Positions 43,133-53,222 are shown, numbered from the stretch's first letter. The stretch: DNA of 56,252 nt from an uncultured Candidatus Melainabacteria bacterium (GCA_934691935.1 CAKUTH010000005.1:1-56252); one strand, 5' to 3'. Notes: generated by a model not told the origin, from the letters alone. Numbers and translations are program-made.

Positions 43133-44017
43133 CTATTGTTCGTATCCAAAATTTTTCAAAGAAGCCTGTTTTTTACGCCAATCTTTCTCAACTTTAACTT
43201 CTAACCCTAAAAAGACTTTTTTTTCAACAATTTTTTCCAGCTCAAGTCTGGCTTCTGTACCGATTTTTTTCAAAAGTGAGCCATTTTTGCCAATCAAAAT
43301 ACCTTTTTGACTTTTTGCCTCACAGTAAATTGTCGCATAAATTCTATCTATGTCATCACTTTCCATATAACTTTCAATTTTTACGGCAACTGAGTGCGGA
43401 ATTTCATCAGAAGTATTAAGTAAAATCTTTTCCCTGACGACTTCTTCTGCAACATCGCGCATAGTTTCTTCTGTAACAACATCTTCTGGATATAAAAGTT
43501 CTCCTTCAGGGAGATTTTTGAAAATATTTTTCATCAAAGTGTCAATATTTCTACCAGTTTTTGCCGAAATTTTTACTATTGGATAATTTTTATCAAATAG
43601 AGTTTTATAGGTGAGAAGATTTTCGTCAACAAGTCCATTTTTCTTAACTTTATCAACTTTATTCATAATGATAATCACGGGAATATCTGTTTGCAAAATA
43701 TTTTGTGCAATCCATTTATCACCTTTGCCAGCTGGTTCTGAGCCATCAACGACAAAAAGAATTAAATCAGCATCAGGCACGGCAACTTTTGCTTCATCAA
43801 GCAAAAATTCTCCAAGTTTGTTAAAAGGTTTATGAATTCCAGGAGTGTCAACAAAAACGATTTGCCCTTCCTCATTCGTAAAAATCCCTTTAATTCTTTT
43901 TCTCGTCGTTTGCGCTTTGTCGGTTGTTATAACAATTTTTTGTCCAAGAATTTGGTTTAATAATGTTGATTTCCCAGCATTAGGGCGTCCGATTATTGCG
44001 CAAAAACCGCTTTTCAT
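43133..44017 (-). CDS. era: GTPase Era
   Basis: Essential GTPase binding 16S rRNA in 30S maturation, 294 aa. G1 GRPNAGKST, G3 DTPGIHKP, G4 NKVDKV in the N-terminal GTPase domain; the C-terminal KH domain has GILIGKNGSLLKKIG. I choose ATG 44017 (MKSGFCAII), preceded by AGGAAGG; the frame extends to 44050 without a better site. Confidence 0.96.
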   Translation of the reverse strand: MKSGFCAIIGRPNAGKSTLLNQILGQKIVITTDKAQTTRKRIKGIFTNEEGQIVFVDTPGIHKPFNKLGEFLLDEAKVAVPDADLILFVVDGSEPAGKGDKWIAQNILQTDIPVIIIMNKVDKVKKNGLVDENLLTYKTLFDKNYPIVKISAKTGRNIDTLMKNIFKNLPEGELLYPEDVVTEETMRDVAEEVVREKILLNTSDEIPHSVAVKIESYMESDDIDRIYATIYCEAKSQKGILIGKNGSLLKKIGTEARLELEKIVEKKVFLGLEVKVEKDWRKKQASLKNFGYEQ

Positions 44018-44183
44018 CAATTCATCCTTCCTATTTATAACCCATTGCATTTGCCTGACTAGAGATGCATTATGGTATTAAAAATTTGAATTTTTATGTT
44101 ATAATATTGCTAAATTGTAACATAAAAAACACAAACTGGCAATTTTTTGAATGTACAGGTATTATATATAATTAGGTAGTGGT

Positions 44184-46088
44184 ATGGTAGTAAAAAAATC
44201 TAACATAATCAGTATAGCTATAATTCTCGGTCTTTCATTTGTGCCCGTCACGTTTGCAGATAGCGCAAACAACTTGGTTCAACTTGATTTAAAAAGAGCC
44301 TCAAATGATGCTGTAAATGTTACATTGTTCACTACAAACAACTACAACGATAACGTTATGGTCAGAAAAAAATCTGATAATAAATACGTTATCCTTATTC
44401 CTAAGGTTCAAAGTTCAGGATTTAGCGCATCAAATTTAAGCGGAGTTAGAGATTTAGTTTCAAACGTTGATGTAAAAACTGTTAACGATACAAGTGGCGG
44501 ATATACAAAAGTAACATTAATTACTACCAAACCACTTGATATCAAAACATCATCAAGAAAAAGTGCTCCTGTTACGCAAGAACAAAAAGACTATCAAACA
44601 CTTATCGCACAAGCTAATGCGGTAAAAAATAATGTCACAAAGCACGATGCACCACCAAAACTTAGAGAACAAAAAACTGAAATTACAGTAAACAAAGCAC
44701 CTGCTGACAAAAAAATTAAACAAGCAGAACCGAAAAAAGTTGAAACTCAAAAACCTAATATAAAATTAGAAGAAGTTGACACAGAAAAACTTCAACGTCA
44801 AACAAGAAAAGAGCATCTTGCAGAATTAGTTCAAGAAGTTAAAGACGAAAAAATCGCTCAAAATGTGCCAGACGTTGTTCCAGAAGTGACAGAATCTGCA
44901 ACAGTTGACGCAAATAATGTTCAAGATATTTCTAAAATTCATCAAGAACAAAAAGTTTCAATAATTTCCAAAATTAAAAACAAAGCCTCAAAAATGCCTA
45001 AAAAAGTAAAATACGCTATGTTTGGCATTTTGGGATTGTTTGTGTTATCAAAAATGTTGAAACGCTCAGCAAACTCTTATTCTCCGCAAACGCAAGCCTA
45101 TGGAGCAAATTCAGCACAAGCTGACACTAATATTGATTACGACAGAGTAAACAATATTATTGATAATTCAGAACTTTCTTGGAGAGATAAATACAAAATG
45201 TATCTTGATAAATCTGCTATACCTGTTTCCAGAGGCGAAAACAAAGGTAACTATACATTTATCAAGACCCCAAATATTCAACAAAACAAAAAACAAGTCG
45301 GACAAGATAAAAAACGCAGACAAGAAAAAGTTGAAAGACTTGAAAGACTTGTCACACCTGTTAATCATGAAACCTTTAACGATATAGAACCAGAAATCGT
45401 TGAAAGCGAAGATGAAGTAATTTCAAAAGCAATTAAACTTAAAGCGTTTGAAAAACGTGCTAAATCATTAAAAATGACAAGCAGAGATAAAAGTCGCTTT
45501 AGAAAATATGAAGTAGAAATTCCATTACACGAACAAAAGAATATCGAACTTGGCGACTCTATGCTACATACAAACCCAAGAAGTTTGGAAGGCGCAAACT
45601 TAAAAATTACTGATGTTGACAAAAACCGTATCAAATACGAGCCAAAAGAATACGTGATGTCATCTGTAGATGAATACTTCTCTATTTTAGATAAAGAACA
45701 AGAACAAGCTCAACAGGCACAACAGCCATTACAACCACTACCACAACCTAAAATTGAAACAACCCCTATGGCAAAACCTGTTGCATCTAACCCAATCGCC
45801 AGACAAAAAAGCGAAAGCAAATCCTCTTATCTCAAGGGTTTGATTGTAAAATCAGGCTTTAACATTGATGATAACAAAGGTTTTTATCTGGTCAGCCAAG
45901 ATGGTCAGAATGCCTTAGTTGGTAAAGTTAAGGACGAAGTTTTTGTCTTGAAAAAATTTGACAAAAATGTAACAACACCAATCCAAGTCAGACACGACAA
46001 TGCAAATGTTTACATGGTAAAAGCTGGCGAATTCAAGTCATTGGTTGAAGTTAATGACGACAAAATGGGCGTATTGATTGAATTATAG
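44184..46088 (+). CDS. AMIN-like envelope protein, 634 aa
   Basis: Signal peptide (about 1-26, cleavage after VTFA) is followed by a beta-rich domain (~30-125: VQLDLKRASNDAVNVTLFT... GYTKVTLIT) resembling AMIN domains, which target cell-wall or secretin proteins. A long charged Lys/Glu/Gln-rich region follows, with one further hydrophobic helix (AMFGILGLFVLSKML, about 277-291), then a disordered Gln/Pro region and a compact C-terminal domain (~540-634). Two hydrophobic segments suggest a membrane-spanning protein with both periplasmic and cytosolic parts. The AMIN match is by eye. AGGTAG precedes the ATG. Confidence 0.65.
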   Translation: MVVKKSNIISIAIILGLSFVPVTFADSANNLVQLDLKRASNDAVNVTLFTTNNYNDNVMVRKKSDNKYVILIPKVQSSGFSASNLSGVRDLVSNVDVKTVNDTSGGYTKVTLITTKPLDIKTSSRKSAPVTQEQKDYQTLIAQANAVKNNVTKHDAPPKLREQKTEITVNKAPADKKIKQAEPKKVETQKPNIKLEEVDTEKLQRQTRKEHLAELVQEVKDEKIAQNVPDVVPEVTESATVDANNVQDISKIHQEQKVSIISKIKNKASKMPKKVKYAMFGILGLFVLSKMLKRSANSYSPQTQAYGANSAQADTNIDYDRVNNIIDNSELSWRDKYKMYLDKSAIPVSRGENKGNYTFIKTPNIQQNKKQVGQDKKRRQEKVERLERLVTPVNHETFNDIEPEIVESEDEVISKAIKLKAFEKRAKSLKMTSRDKSRFRKYEVEIPLHEQKNIELGDSMLHTNPRSLEGANLKITDVDKNRIKYEPKEYVMSSVDEYFSILDKEQEQAQQAQQPLQPLPQPKIETTPMAKPVASNPIARQKSESKSSYLKGLIVKSGFNIDDNKGFYLVSQDGQNALVGKVKDEVFVLKKFDKNVTTPIQVRHDNANVYMVKAGEFKSLVEVNDDKMGVLIEL

Positions 46089-46138
46089 TACAAAACCTAT
46101 TGAGGGAGAGTCGAAATCATTGATTTCGGGACGGGATA

Positions 46139-47218
46139 ATGAAAAATATAAAATATTTAACAATATTACTGATGCTTTTTTTATTATGCGGATGTTCTCC
46201 AAAAGATAAACGTATCCCAATTCAGTTTGCCAGCTGGGGTTCTAAGTCAGAAATTGATATTCTAAAGCCAATGCTCGCAGATTTTGAAAAACAAAATCCT
46301 GATATTAAAATTGACTTTATGCATATTCCGCAAAATTATTTTCAAAAAATCCATCTGCTATTCGCCTCAAACACAGCGCCTGACGTAATTTTTATAAACA
46401 ATCTTTACCTGCCAGTTTATGCAAATTATCTTGAAGAATTGCAACGAACTAATGATTTTTATCCGCAAGCACTTGATGCAATGAGTTACAACGGCAAACT
46501 CTATGCAATACCACGTGATGTTTCAAATCTTGTAATTTTTTACAACAAAGATTTATTCAATAAAAATAAAGTCCCATACCCGTCAAATAATTGGACTTTT
46601 GCTGATTTTTTAAAAACCGCCCAACGCCTTACAAACAAAGACTGTTTTGGAATTAGTTTTGAAGAAGACCCACTGTTTTATTTGCCATATTTGATGAGTA
46701 ATGGCGGTGGATTTTATGAGATAAACACAAAGGAAAGTCGTGATTCCATAAGGTTTTATGCAGATTTAAGAAAAAAATATCATGTAGCTCCGCTTAAATC
46801 AGAAAGCGCAAGCGCCACAATGGGTCAAATGTTCTTGCAAGGTCGCATCGCAATGTATCTTTCTGGTCATTGGATGGTGCCTAAACTTACGAATGACGCA
46901 ACTTTCAGTTGGGATGTTGCACAGTTTCCAAAAGGTACTAATGGTAGCATAGTGCCACTTGATGCGTCAGGCTGGGCTATAACAAAATCATCAAAGCATA
47001 AAACAGAAGCTCTCAAACTCATTGATTATCTTTCATCCAAAGAAAATAGTGAAAAATTCAAGACCTCAGGCTTGATAGTTTCTGCGAGAAAAGATGTTCC
47101 TGAAAGCTCAAAAGTTTTCGCAAATGCCATAAAAACATCACGTCCAACTCCAGTAAAACCAGATTATAGAGAATTGCTCGATAAAATCAAAAAAGATAAT
47201 GAGCATTTGTTTAATTAA
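46139..47218 (+). CDS. Extracellular solute-binding lipoprotein (sugar type)
   Basis: Family 1 substrate-binding protein of ABC importers, 359 aa. The lipoprotein signal ends in LLCGCSPKD (Cys ~19 lipidated). The mature part shows IQFASWGSKSEIDILKPMLADFE, ALDAMSYNGKLYAIPRDVS and FYNKDLFNKNKVPYP, typical of sugar binders (MalE/UgpB group). No ABC permease or ATPase genes adjoin, so it must work with a transporter encoded elsewhere. It follows the AMIN-like gene by 50 bases on the same strand; the spacer includes the palindrome GAAATCATTGATTTC. Confidence 0.88.
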   Translation: MKNIKYLTILLMLFLLCGCSPKDKRIPIQFASWGSKSEIDILKPMLADFEKQNPDIKIDFMHIPQNYFQKIHLLFASNTAPDVIFINNLYLPVYANYLEELQRTNDFYPQALDAMSYNGKLYAIPRDVSNLVIFYNKDLFNKNKVPYPSNNWTFADFLKTAQRLTNKDCFGISFEEDPLFYLPYLMSNGGGFYEINTKESRDSIRFYADLRKKYHVAPLKSESASATMGQMFLQGRIAMYLSGHWMVPKLTNDATFSWDVAQFPKGTNGSIVPLDASGWAITKSSKHKTEALKLIDYLSSKENSEKFKTSGLIVSARKDVPESSKVFANAIKTSRPTPVKPDYRELLDKIKKDNEHLFN

Positions 47219-47261
47219 ATAATTAAATAATTAAATATACCAACAAACAGGCAATCACAAA

Positions 47262-48995
47262 TTATGAACTAAACATTGTGAACACTTTTTCAACACCTTT
47301 GCTGATAAGGTTTTTGACTGTATCGTATTCAGTTGTTAAAGCTGAAATCTCTGTATCAAGATTTTTCATATCAAGCTCTAGAGTTTCTTCTTTATAATTC
47401 AATTTGCTTTTTGTAACATTATATTCTAACTCTGCTCGCGCAATTGCATCTTCGTCAGGAACTTCATTCATATGCCCGTTTAGAGTATAAGCACCTTGAT
47501 AAAAATATCCGTCATTGTTTAATGAAGATACAAACAATTGACCATTTTTCAAACCGTGTGCTAAATAATCACTGTCAGAAATCATTTCACGTTTTGTTGC
47601 ATCTGAAGATGCTCCATTCATACAAAGTTGGTTGTACAACATATTGTAAAAATCTGCTACCAACATTGTTTGATTTGTCATTGCACCATCATTTTTCAAC
47701 AAGAAGTAGTAATTCAAATCATCTGTCGCATATTTTGATTTCTTTGTTGAAGTTTTATCAATGGTAAATCCAGAATCAAAACCATCTATTGCAAGTGCAA
47801 AGTTTGTCAAGTAAGATCTCAACATATTTGATAAACTTACAGAACTCTTGTCTTTATCACCTTTGATAATATTATTTTGAGATTGCGCCAAATTTATCAA
47901 ATCTTTTGTATTACCTGAGCTTTTTGATGTCGCAGATGAAGAAGAACTATACTGTGCATACGTCAAATCAAAAGCCATTGATAATGCCTGTTTAGATTCC
48001 TCATCAACATTCAAACCTTTTGAATCAGTTGAACTTCCATAATTATAACCAAGTTTTTGAGCCATTCCATCCAAAACTTTTTCTACTATTTTGGTGAAAT
48101 CGCCACCGCCTCTGTAAGACATTTCATACTTGCCACTGAGAATATCTCCCAATGTAAGATTTTTCAAATCCGATTCAGAGAGAGGTCTTCCGTCTTTTGT
48201 AATAGAAATCAACTGATTGCTATCTTTATTATAGCCATTGCCTGTGCTGTCTCTATCCAAATCGCTATTTTGTGCTAACGAATAATCGCCCTTAGTTACA
48301 TCACTCGTTTTAAGCCCCAAAACATCTAGCAAATTCAAGCCGTATATTTTTTCATTAACATTAACTCTACCTTTAGACTTATCATTAGCATCAATATATG
48401 GTGGTTCAACGTTAGCTTCTTTGTAAGTTTTTGTCAAATAGTTAATAAACGCAGTAGATGTAAGTGCATTGGCTGTTGATTTATCATAAATAGCACCGCC
48501 AACTCCTGATTTTGTATAACCATCAGCACCCAAAGCCTGAATATTAGAAATTGTTGAGCCATCAGCTTTTCCAGCAGCACCTAATGCATTCAAGAATGCG
48601 TTTCTAGAACCATCATTAGTTGCATCATCTGCACCTTGGAACATTTTGCCCATAGGTGTACCGTTTTTATCAATAACACCAGATTTTACCGCTGCATTAA
48701 ACATATCATTTGTCAAAACAATTCGACCTTGAGTATCAGTCACAAGATACGGGTCATATTGATTTATTGCAGTAGGTGACATCATTAAATCATAAGTCAA
48801 ATTATATGTGTTATTGTCCATGTCTTCCCAAACAAGTTTGGTTGCTGTCAAATTATTTTGATAGTCCTCGGATGCTTTCTGCAAATCACGGGTAACAGAA
48901 AGTTTCTGCTGAGCAATCTGCATAGATTGGAATTCGCAGTTCATTTTCCTTGATGTTATGGCTAAAAATCTTGCTTGTGAAGCCGCCAGTCCCAT
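47262..48995 (-). CDS. GLAASQAR-type surface/filament-like protein
   Basis: A 577-aa protein starting MGLAASQARFLAITSRKMNCEF, an N-terminus I recall from a family of uncharacterised proteins in Gastranaerophilales and related bacteria. The N-terminal ~70 residues and the last ~60 (AELEYNVTKSKLNYKEETLE... TEYDTVKNL) are helical and could pair as a coiled coil, as in flagellin or hook-associated proteins, with a Ser/Asn/Asp-rich middle. No signal peptide. I infer a filament or secreted structural role only by layout. No flagellar genes are nearby. Confidence 0.6.
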   Translation of the reverse strand: MGLAASQARFLAITSRKMNCEFQSMQIAQQKLSVTRDLQKASEDYQNNLTATKLVWEDMDNNTYNLTYDLMMSPTAINQYDPYLVTDTQGRIVLTNDMFNAAVKSGVIDKNGTPMGKMFQGADDATNDGSRNAFLNALGAAGKADGSTISNIQALGADGYTKSGVGGAIYDKSTANALTSTAFINYLTKTYKEANVEPPYIDANDKSKGRVNVNEKIYGLNLLDVLGLKTSDVTKGDYSLAQNSDLDRDSTGNGYNKDSNQLISITKDGRPLSESDLKNLTLGDILSGKYEMSYRGGGDFTKIVEKVLDGMAQKLGYNYGSSTDSKGLNVDEESKQALSMAFDLTYAQYSSSSSATSKSSGNTKDLINLAQSQNNIIKGDKDKSSVSLSNMLRSYLTNFALAIDGFDSGFTIDKTSTKKSKYATDDLNYYFLLKNDGAMTNQTMLVADFYNMLYNQLCMNGASSDATKREMISDSDYLAHGLKNGQLFVSSLNNDGYFYQGAYTLNGHMNEVPDEDAIARAELEYNVTKSKLNYKEETLELDMKNLDTEISALTTEYDTVKNLISKGVEKVFTMFSS

Positions 48996-49206
48996 TTTTT
49001 CTTACCCTTTCCGCTAACTTATGTCAGCTCTTGTGATTTGCGCTATAGAGATGTTAATCTCCGTTTTTATTTTAAGTTATTAGTAACACTTATCTGTATT
49101 ATCGGCGGTTTTAGCATGAAACTTTAAAAAAATATGAGTTTTTTGTAACAATAGTTAACATTTAATTTTACAAGTTTTGTGTCGAAACAAGTTCTGCGGA
49201 ACGATG
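48996..49206. other. Intergenic region
   Basis: AT-rich spacer between the GLAASQAR gene and the phage-like module. No gene, hairpin or repeat of note seen. Confidence 0.4.
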
Positions 49207-49437
49207 TTATTTCAAATCAATCAGCAGGTCATAAATTTTGTCGATTTTGTCTTTAACCTCACTGAACTGTTCTTTTAAATCAATAAAACTATTCATTGAA
49301 ACATACTTTTCTTCAATTTCATCAATTATTTCACGATGTTTTTTCTCTAATTGTTCTGGAGTTACAAAAATTTTCTGCTGTACAAAAAACATTAATATAA
49401 CAACAATTATTGGTGAATATTCAATTATTTTTTCCAT
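49207..49437 (-). CDS. Small membrane coiled-coil protein (phage-like)
   Basis: 76-aa protein with one N-terminal membrane helix (YSPIIVVILMFFVQQKIFV) and a charged coiled-coil tail (KKHREIIDEIEEKYVSM; VKDKIDKIYDLL). ATG 49437 follows AAAGGA. The layout resembles small phage lysis-region proteins (XhlA-like or spanin-like), and it is the last minus-strand gene of the packaging module, but the family is not certain. Confidence 0.6.
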   Translation of the reverse strand: MEKIIEYSPIIVVILMFFVQQKIFVTPEQLEKKHREIIDEIEEKYVSMNSFIDLKEQFSEVKDKIDKIYDLLIDLK

Positions 49438-49452
49438 AAATTTTCCTTTCAA

Positions 49453-49690
49453 TTGTTAGCCCCTCACTCTAACACTGTCTTGGATTTGGCTGTCATTGCG
49501 AGGAACATCTGCGACGTGGCAATCCAGCTTTTAAAACATTAGTCCCCGTCTGACCCCTCTCCTGTCCTTCGGACACCCTCTCCCCAAGGGGCGAGGGGAA
49601 GTTTTACGTAAAATCTTATTACCCTATTCACTTATTACCTTATTACCTCTCACTAACTAACGCAACAAACCTAGTGCCCTAGAGCCTTTT
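49453..49690. repeat. REP-type repeat region
   Basis: No gene seen. It contains a CATTGCGAGGAACATC...GTGGCAATCC repeat (49494-49525; half-sites ATTGC and GCAAT), the hairpin TGTCC-TTC-GGACA, and CCTCTCCCC-AA-GGGGCGAGG (about 49576-49597). Such repeats are widespread in bacterial genomes. Confidence 0.7.
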
Positions 49691-51040
49691 TCACAACGTT
49701 ATTGGCCAATAAAAATCGACCAGATATGACGCGGCATCAATCGGATGTGACAAAAATTTCAATTCTTTGGACTGTTTTATTTGTTGATAAGTCGGAATAT
49801 CAATTTTTGACGAACCTTCGCGGTATTTGAGATTGTAGATATTATAAAGAAGTTTTTCGCATTTTTTATCCACATAAAGACAAATTTCGCCGTCTGCAGA
49901 TTTTATTTTCGAGTTAAACGCCATAATCCTATTTTTTATCGGCGGATTGAACGCCTTAATCTTTATTTCAGCATCATATCCGTACTGAAGAAGTTTTTTC
50001 TTTATAATTACATAGTTTGTATACTCGCTTGTACAACTTCTATTATCGCCAGAAGCATCGCCGTTTACGATAATTCGTCCTTTGTGCGCAGGATAACGTC
50101 GTAAGAATTCATCACAAGCCTTTGCGGTGGTAGTATTTTCCATAGCGATTTCATCAAAATAAAAAACTTTGTCATCAGTCTTATGCGCAAAAACCCAACA
50201 CATAGGATCAACGTTAAAATCACAAGATATATGCAAATCCATTTCTGGCTGATATGATATTTCTTTTATATTTTCATCCGAAAAATCTTTAATAACCAAG
50301 CCATTATTGTATTCGCTATTTTTTGCAAGAACAAAAATATTGTAATATTGTTCATCATAAATCTTTTTAAGTTCATCACAAAACCCGTCTGGCAAATAAA
50401 TATTCTGCGTTGTCGGAGCTGAAATCAGTCTATAATTTGGTGCTGAATTTTCTATAAAAGTCTTGTAAACCCAACCCCTCTGCATCTCTGGATTTGTGTG
50501 TCCAAAAATTCTATGCCTAAACCCTTTCCATTCTTTTTTTATCCTTTGGCGCATACGACTCAATAAGACTTTAAAAGTATCATACGGAATATCAGACATT
50601 TCTTCAATTTCTACAAAACCTAAATTTAAAGATTTTAACTTATTTGGTTCGTCAAAATGTCTAAAAAGGATTTCTGAGCCGTTTTTGAAAGTAAGTTTTT
50701 GCAAAGATGCTGACCAATCGTAATCTTCACCTTCTACAAATCCAAAATTTTCCAAATGTTCAAAATAAGTTTGTAACGTTGTATCGCGCACAAGAGTGTA
50801 TGTTTGCGCCCCAACAAGCCCTCGTATCCCAGGGTATTTTATCGCCAACAAAATCCCCAAAAGCGAACCAGAAAAAGTTTTTCCAGAGCCATAACCACCC
50901 TGATACACGGCAACATCCAAGCTATAATTATGCGGGATTTCCAAAAATTCCCGCTGTGCTTTCAATAATTCGTACAAAATTTCCCCCATTTTATCTTTTG
51001 CAAACATCAAAAAGGTGCCATTAAGACACCTTTCGTTCAT
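49691..51040 (-). CDS. terL: Phage terminase large subunit
   Basis: DNA-packaging motor with ATPase and nuclease domains, up to 449 aa. Walker A is GGYGSGKT near residue 50 and the Walker B region is GFVEIEEM. The C-terminal RNase H-like nuclease has acidic residues in ISCDFNVDPMCWVF, IVNGDASGD and HPIDAASYLVDFYWP. The ATG at 51040 overlaps portal by 20 bases; an ATG at 51007 (MFAKDKMGEILYELL) is an alternative. In transcription order it follows the portal gene, the reverse of the usual TerL-portal order. Confidence 0.92.
   Translation of the reverse strand: MNERCLNGTFLMFAKDKMGEILYELLKAQREFLEIPHNYSLDVAVYQGGYGSGKTFSGSLLGILLAIKYPGIRGLVGAQTYTLVRDTTLQTYFEHLENFGFVEGEDYDWSASLQKLTFKNGSEILFRHFDEPNKLKSLNLGFVEIEEMSDIPYDTFKVLLSRMRQRIKKEWKGFRHRIFGHTNPEMQRGWVYKTFIENSAPNYRLISAPTTQNIYLPDGFCDELKKIYDEQYYNIFVLAKNSEYNNGLVIKDFSDENIKEISYQPEMDLHISCDFNVDPMCWVFAHKTDDKVFYFDEIAMENTTTAKACDEFLRRYPAHKGRIIVNGDASGDNRSCTSEYTNYVIIKKKLLQYGYDAEIKIKAFNPPIKNRIMAFNSKIKSADGEICLYVDKKCEKLLYNIYNLKYREGSSKIDIPTYQQIKQSKELKFLSHPIDAASYLVDFYWPITL
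51009..51033 (-). promoter_or_regulatory. Hairpin in the portal-terL overlap
   Basis: On the minus strand AAAGGTG and CACCTTT pair over a 9-base loop, followed by TTTG. It covers the portal stop codon and lies between the two candidate terL starts. It may be a weak terminator or may control terL translation. Confidence 0.4.
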
Positions 51041-52682
51041 CCAACAAAAAATTATTTGCGTTTTCTATTCCATATTGCTCAAGTGCAAATTTAAAACACT
51101 CAAGCCAATCAATGTGTTCTTCGACTTCGGGAACTTGCGCAAAAGATTTCACAACTTCAAAAAGCTCTTTGAGTCGAAGTTTTCGCTCAAATGTTGCTTT
51201 TCTGTCACCATAGCGATAAATATAATTTGCATTTCTAACATCATCATCAATTTCTAAAAAACTCGTCTTTCCACGGTCGTTTACACCAATCAATTCTCGC
51301 CCAAGTTTGAAGTACGAAATAATCTCTGCTGTTTTTTCAACCATAGGCACAACGATTTTTCGGTTTATTGCATCTAACATCATATTCAATCTTGCTTCCT
51401 GCCCGCTAACAGAATAATTTAATTCTGTCGCAGTTCTTTCTGCTGATTGAATATTCCCAGCCATATTCTTAAAAATACCTGTCGCACTTTCGATTGTCGA
51501 TTTAAAATAGTTCAAAAAATCCCAGCCAACCATAGCCTTATCAAAGCTCAAAGGCATTGGCGCTGTAGGCATTAGGGCTGAATCGTATTCAATAATTTTT
51601 CCAGGTCTGACATCTTGTTGACCTTTAAAACATCCTTTTGGTGCTAAATACGGCGGGTTCATCATCAAAGCCAACGCGTCAATTTGTTTGTTCAAAATTG
51701 TTGAAGCCAAGCTATTCAAAATCAAAGCTACACGTAATGGAGAAACACCCCTTCCAGTTTGAGGAGATTCTATAATGTTCGCGTGAATAAACGGATTTAT
51801 TACAAACGGATTGGCTTCACATCTTATAATTTCGCGTCTGCCTGCAACTGTAACAAGTCTGTTTTTCAAAAGCGTTCCGTCCGCAAGCTCTATATCTCCC
51901 CAAAATTCCAAAATTTCTAATTTTTTGCCATCTACTGCACAATCATTTTCATTTTTGTATTTTTTCCCTGCCACCACTCCTTTCAAAATTTCCAATTTTT
52001 TATCATCCAACAAGTTATTTGATTTATCTGAAAACAACTCATCTAACGAAGAATACGTTCTATAAATCTTTGCACAACTATCCCAATTATCTCGGTTACA
52101 TTTATCAAAAACAAAATCTTCTGACTTTATAAATTTAACCTTCGCATTATCATAAACAACTTTGTCATCAAGAATAAAACTTTTTTTATCAGGGTACAAA
52201 ACCTGTTCTTCCAATGTTTTTACACGTCTGACCGATTTAATTTTTGTTTCCCAGCCCACAAAAAGCGTTGCTTCGCCTGTTTCAACAATTCCATCAACTA
52301 TTTTTTCCATTTCATTTTCAATATTCATTTGTTCAAAAGTGTTCACAAGCATAGCTTTTTGTCGATTTGCAAATGCCTGCGTTTGAGGAGTAGTGCCAGA
52401 AACATCAAACATTGCATCTGGATGTGAATACAAATTTTCACTTATGTGAGATTTTAAAGTTTGAGCAAGTTCATATATATCAGGAAGCTCAATTCTACTA
52501 TCCCAACCATTTATTTTTGGGACATCAGAATTGTAAATCGCGTCCCTAACAAGTTTTATATCTGTAAGCTGTAAATTTCTTCTATCATTAAATTTGTCAT
52601 ACTTTTCGACAATACTGCTTACTAGAAAATTTTCGTCATTTTCCGATAATTTTTGTGTTAAATCTTGTGTTTCAATATGCAT
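51021..52682 (-). CDS. Phage portal protein (podovirus-like)
   Basis: Portal or head-tail connector, 553 aa. It resembles T7-type portals: the middle has SPLRVALILNSLASTILNKQ and NPPYLAPKG, and later SATGIFKNMAGNI, ERTATELNYSVSGQEARLN and MLDAINRKIVVPMVEKTAEI, where the TATE segment and following long helix are typical of the wing/stem. The ATG follows AAAGGA. Portal and TerL together form the packaging machine, but no capsid or scaffold gene is present nearby. Confidence 0.85.
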   Translation of the reverse strand: MHIETQDLTQKLSENDENFLVSSIVEKYDKFNDRRNLQLTDIKLVRDAIYNSDVPKINGWDSRIELPDIYELAQTLKSHISENLYSHPDAMFDVSGTTPQTQAFANRQKAMLVNTFEQMNIENEMEKIVDGIVETGEATLFVGWETKIKSVRRVKTLEEQVLYPDKKSFILDDKVVYDNAKVKFIKSEDFVFDKCNRDNWDSCAKIYRTYSSLDELFSDKSNNLLDDKKLEILKGVVAGKKYKNENDCAVDGKKLEILEFWGDIELADGTLLKNRLVTVAGRREIIRCEANPFVINPFIHANIIESPQTGRGVSPLRVALILNSLASTILNKQIDALALMMNPPYLAPKGCFKGQQDVRPGKIIEYDSALMPTAPMPLSFDKAMVGWDFLNYFKSTIESATGIFKNMAGNIQSAERTATELNYSVSGQEARLNMMLDAINRKIVVPMVEKTAEIISYFKLGRELIGVNDRGKTSFLEIDDDVRNANYIYRYGDRKATFERKLRLKELFEVVKSFAQVPEVEEHIDWLECFKFALEQYGIENANNFLLDERKVS

Positions 52683-52715
52683 TTTTTATCCTTTCTTATT
52701 AATTTTGGTCAGCCG

Positions 52716-53222
52716 TTAATGCTTTTGCATTTCTTCTTTGTTAATCACGGAATACACTTCAATATCCTGCAATTTGTTATTTCTTAGTGTTTCACCTTTT
52801 AGTAACGCCTCTTTTTTAAACCCAACAGTTTTTAATAACGTTTTTACTCGAAAGTTTTCTGGATAAACTAGTGCTTTAATCTTTTTGAATTTATATTTTT
52901 TAAAACAATAATCAAGAAAAATACAGGCACAAACTTTTGTATAATCACCCCAAAAGCGTTTGTCAAAACAGGTTGTAAGCTCTGCACTGTGAAATTTTTC
53001 CTCATTGCCAACGAAATTTTCCAAATAAACAAATCCACTCACTATCTCATCTTCAACAATCACAAAAAACAGCGTATTTTTGGCTAGGTTTAAAAAATAA
53101 TCATAAACAGATTGCCCGTTTTGCGCATAATCATCATCCAAAAACTTTGAATATTTTATGTATAAAAATAAAGCCTGCTCAAAATAAGCAGGTTTTTCAA
53201 ACGGATTTAAAAATTTCGGCAT
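52716..53222 (-). CDS. GNAT-family acetyltransferase
   Basis: About 168 aa, starting at ATG 53222 (MPKFLNPFEKP) two bases after the upstream stop, with AAGGCGG upstream. GNAT features: VIVEDEIVSGFVYLENF, SAELTTCFDKRFWGDY, and IKALVYPENFRVKTLLKTVGFKKEAL, the acetyl-CoA and C-terminal motif region. GNAT genes sit near packaging genes in some podoviruses. The acceptor is unknown. Confidence 0.8.
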   Translation of the reverse strand: MPKFLNPFEKPAYFEQALFLYIKYSKFLDDDYAQNGQSVYDYFLNLAKNTLFFVIVEDEIVSGFVYLENFVGNEEKFHSAELTTCFDKRFWGDYTKVCACIFLDYCFKKYKFKKIKALVYPENFRVKTLLKTVGFKKEALLKGETLRNNKLQDIEVYSVINKEEMQKH

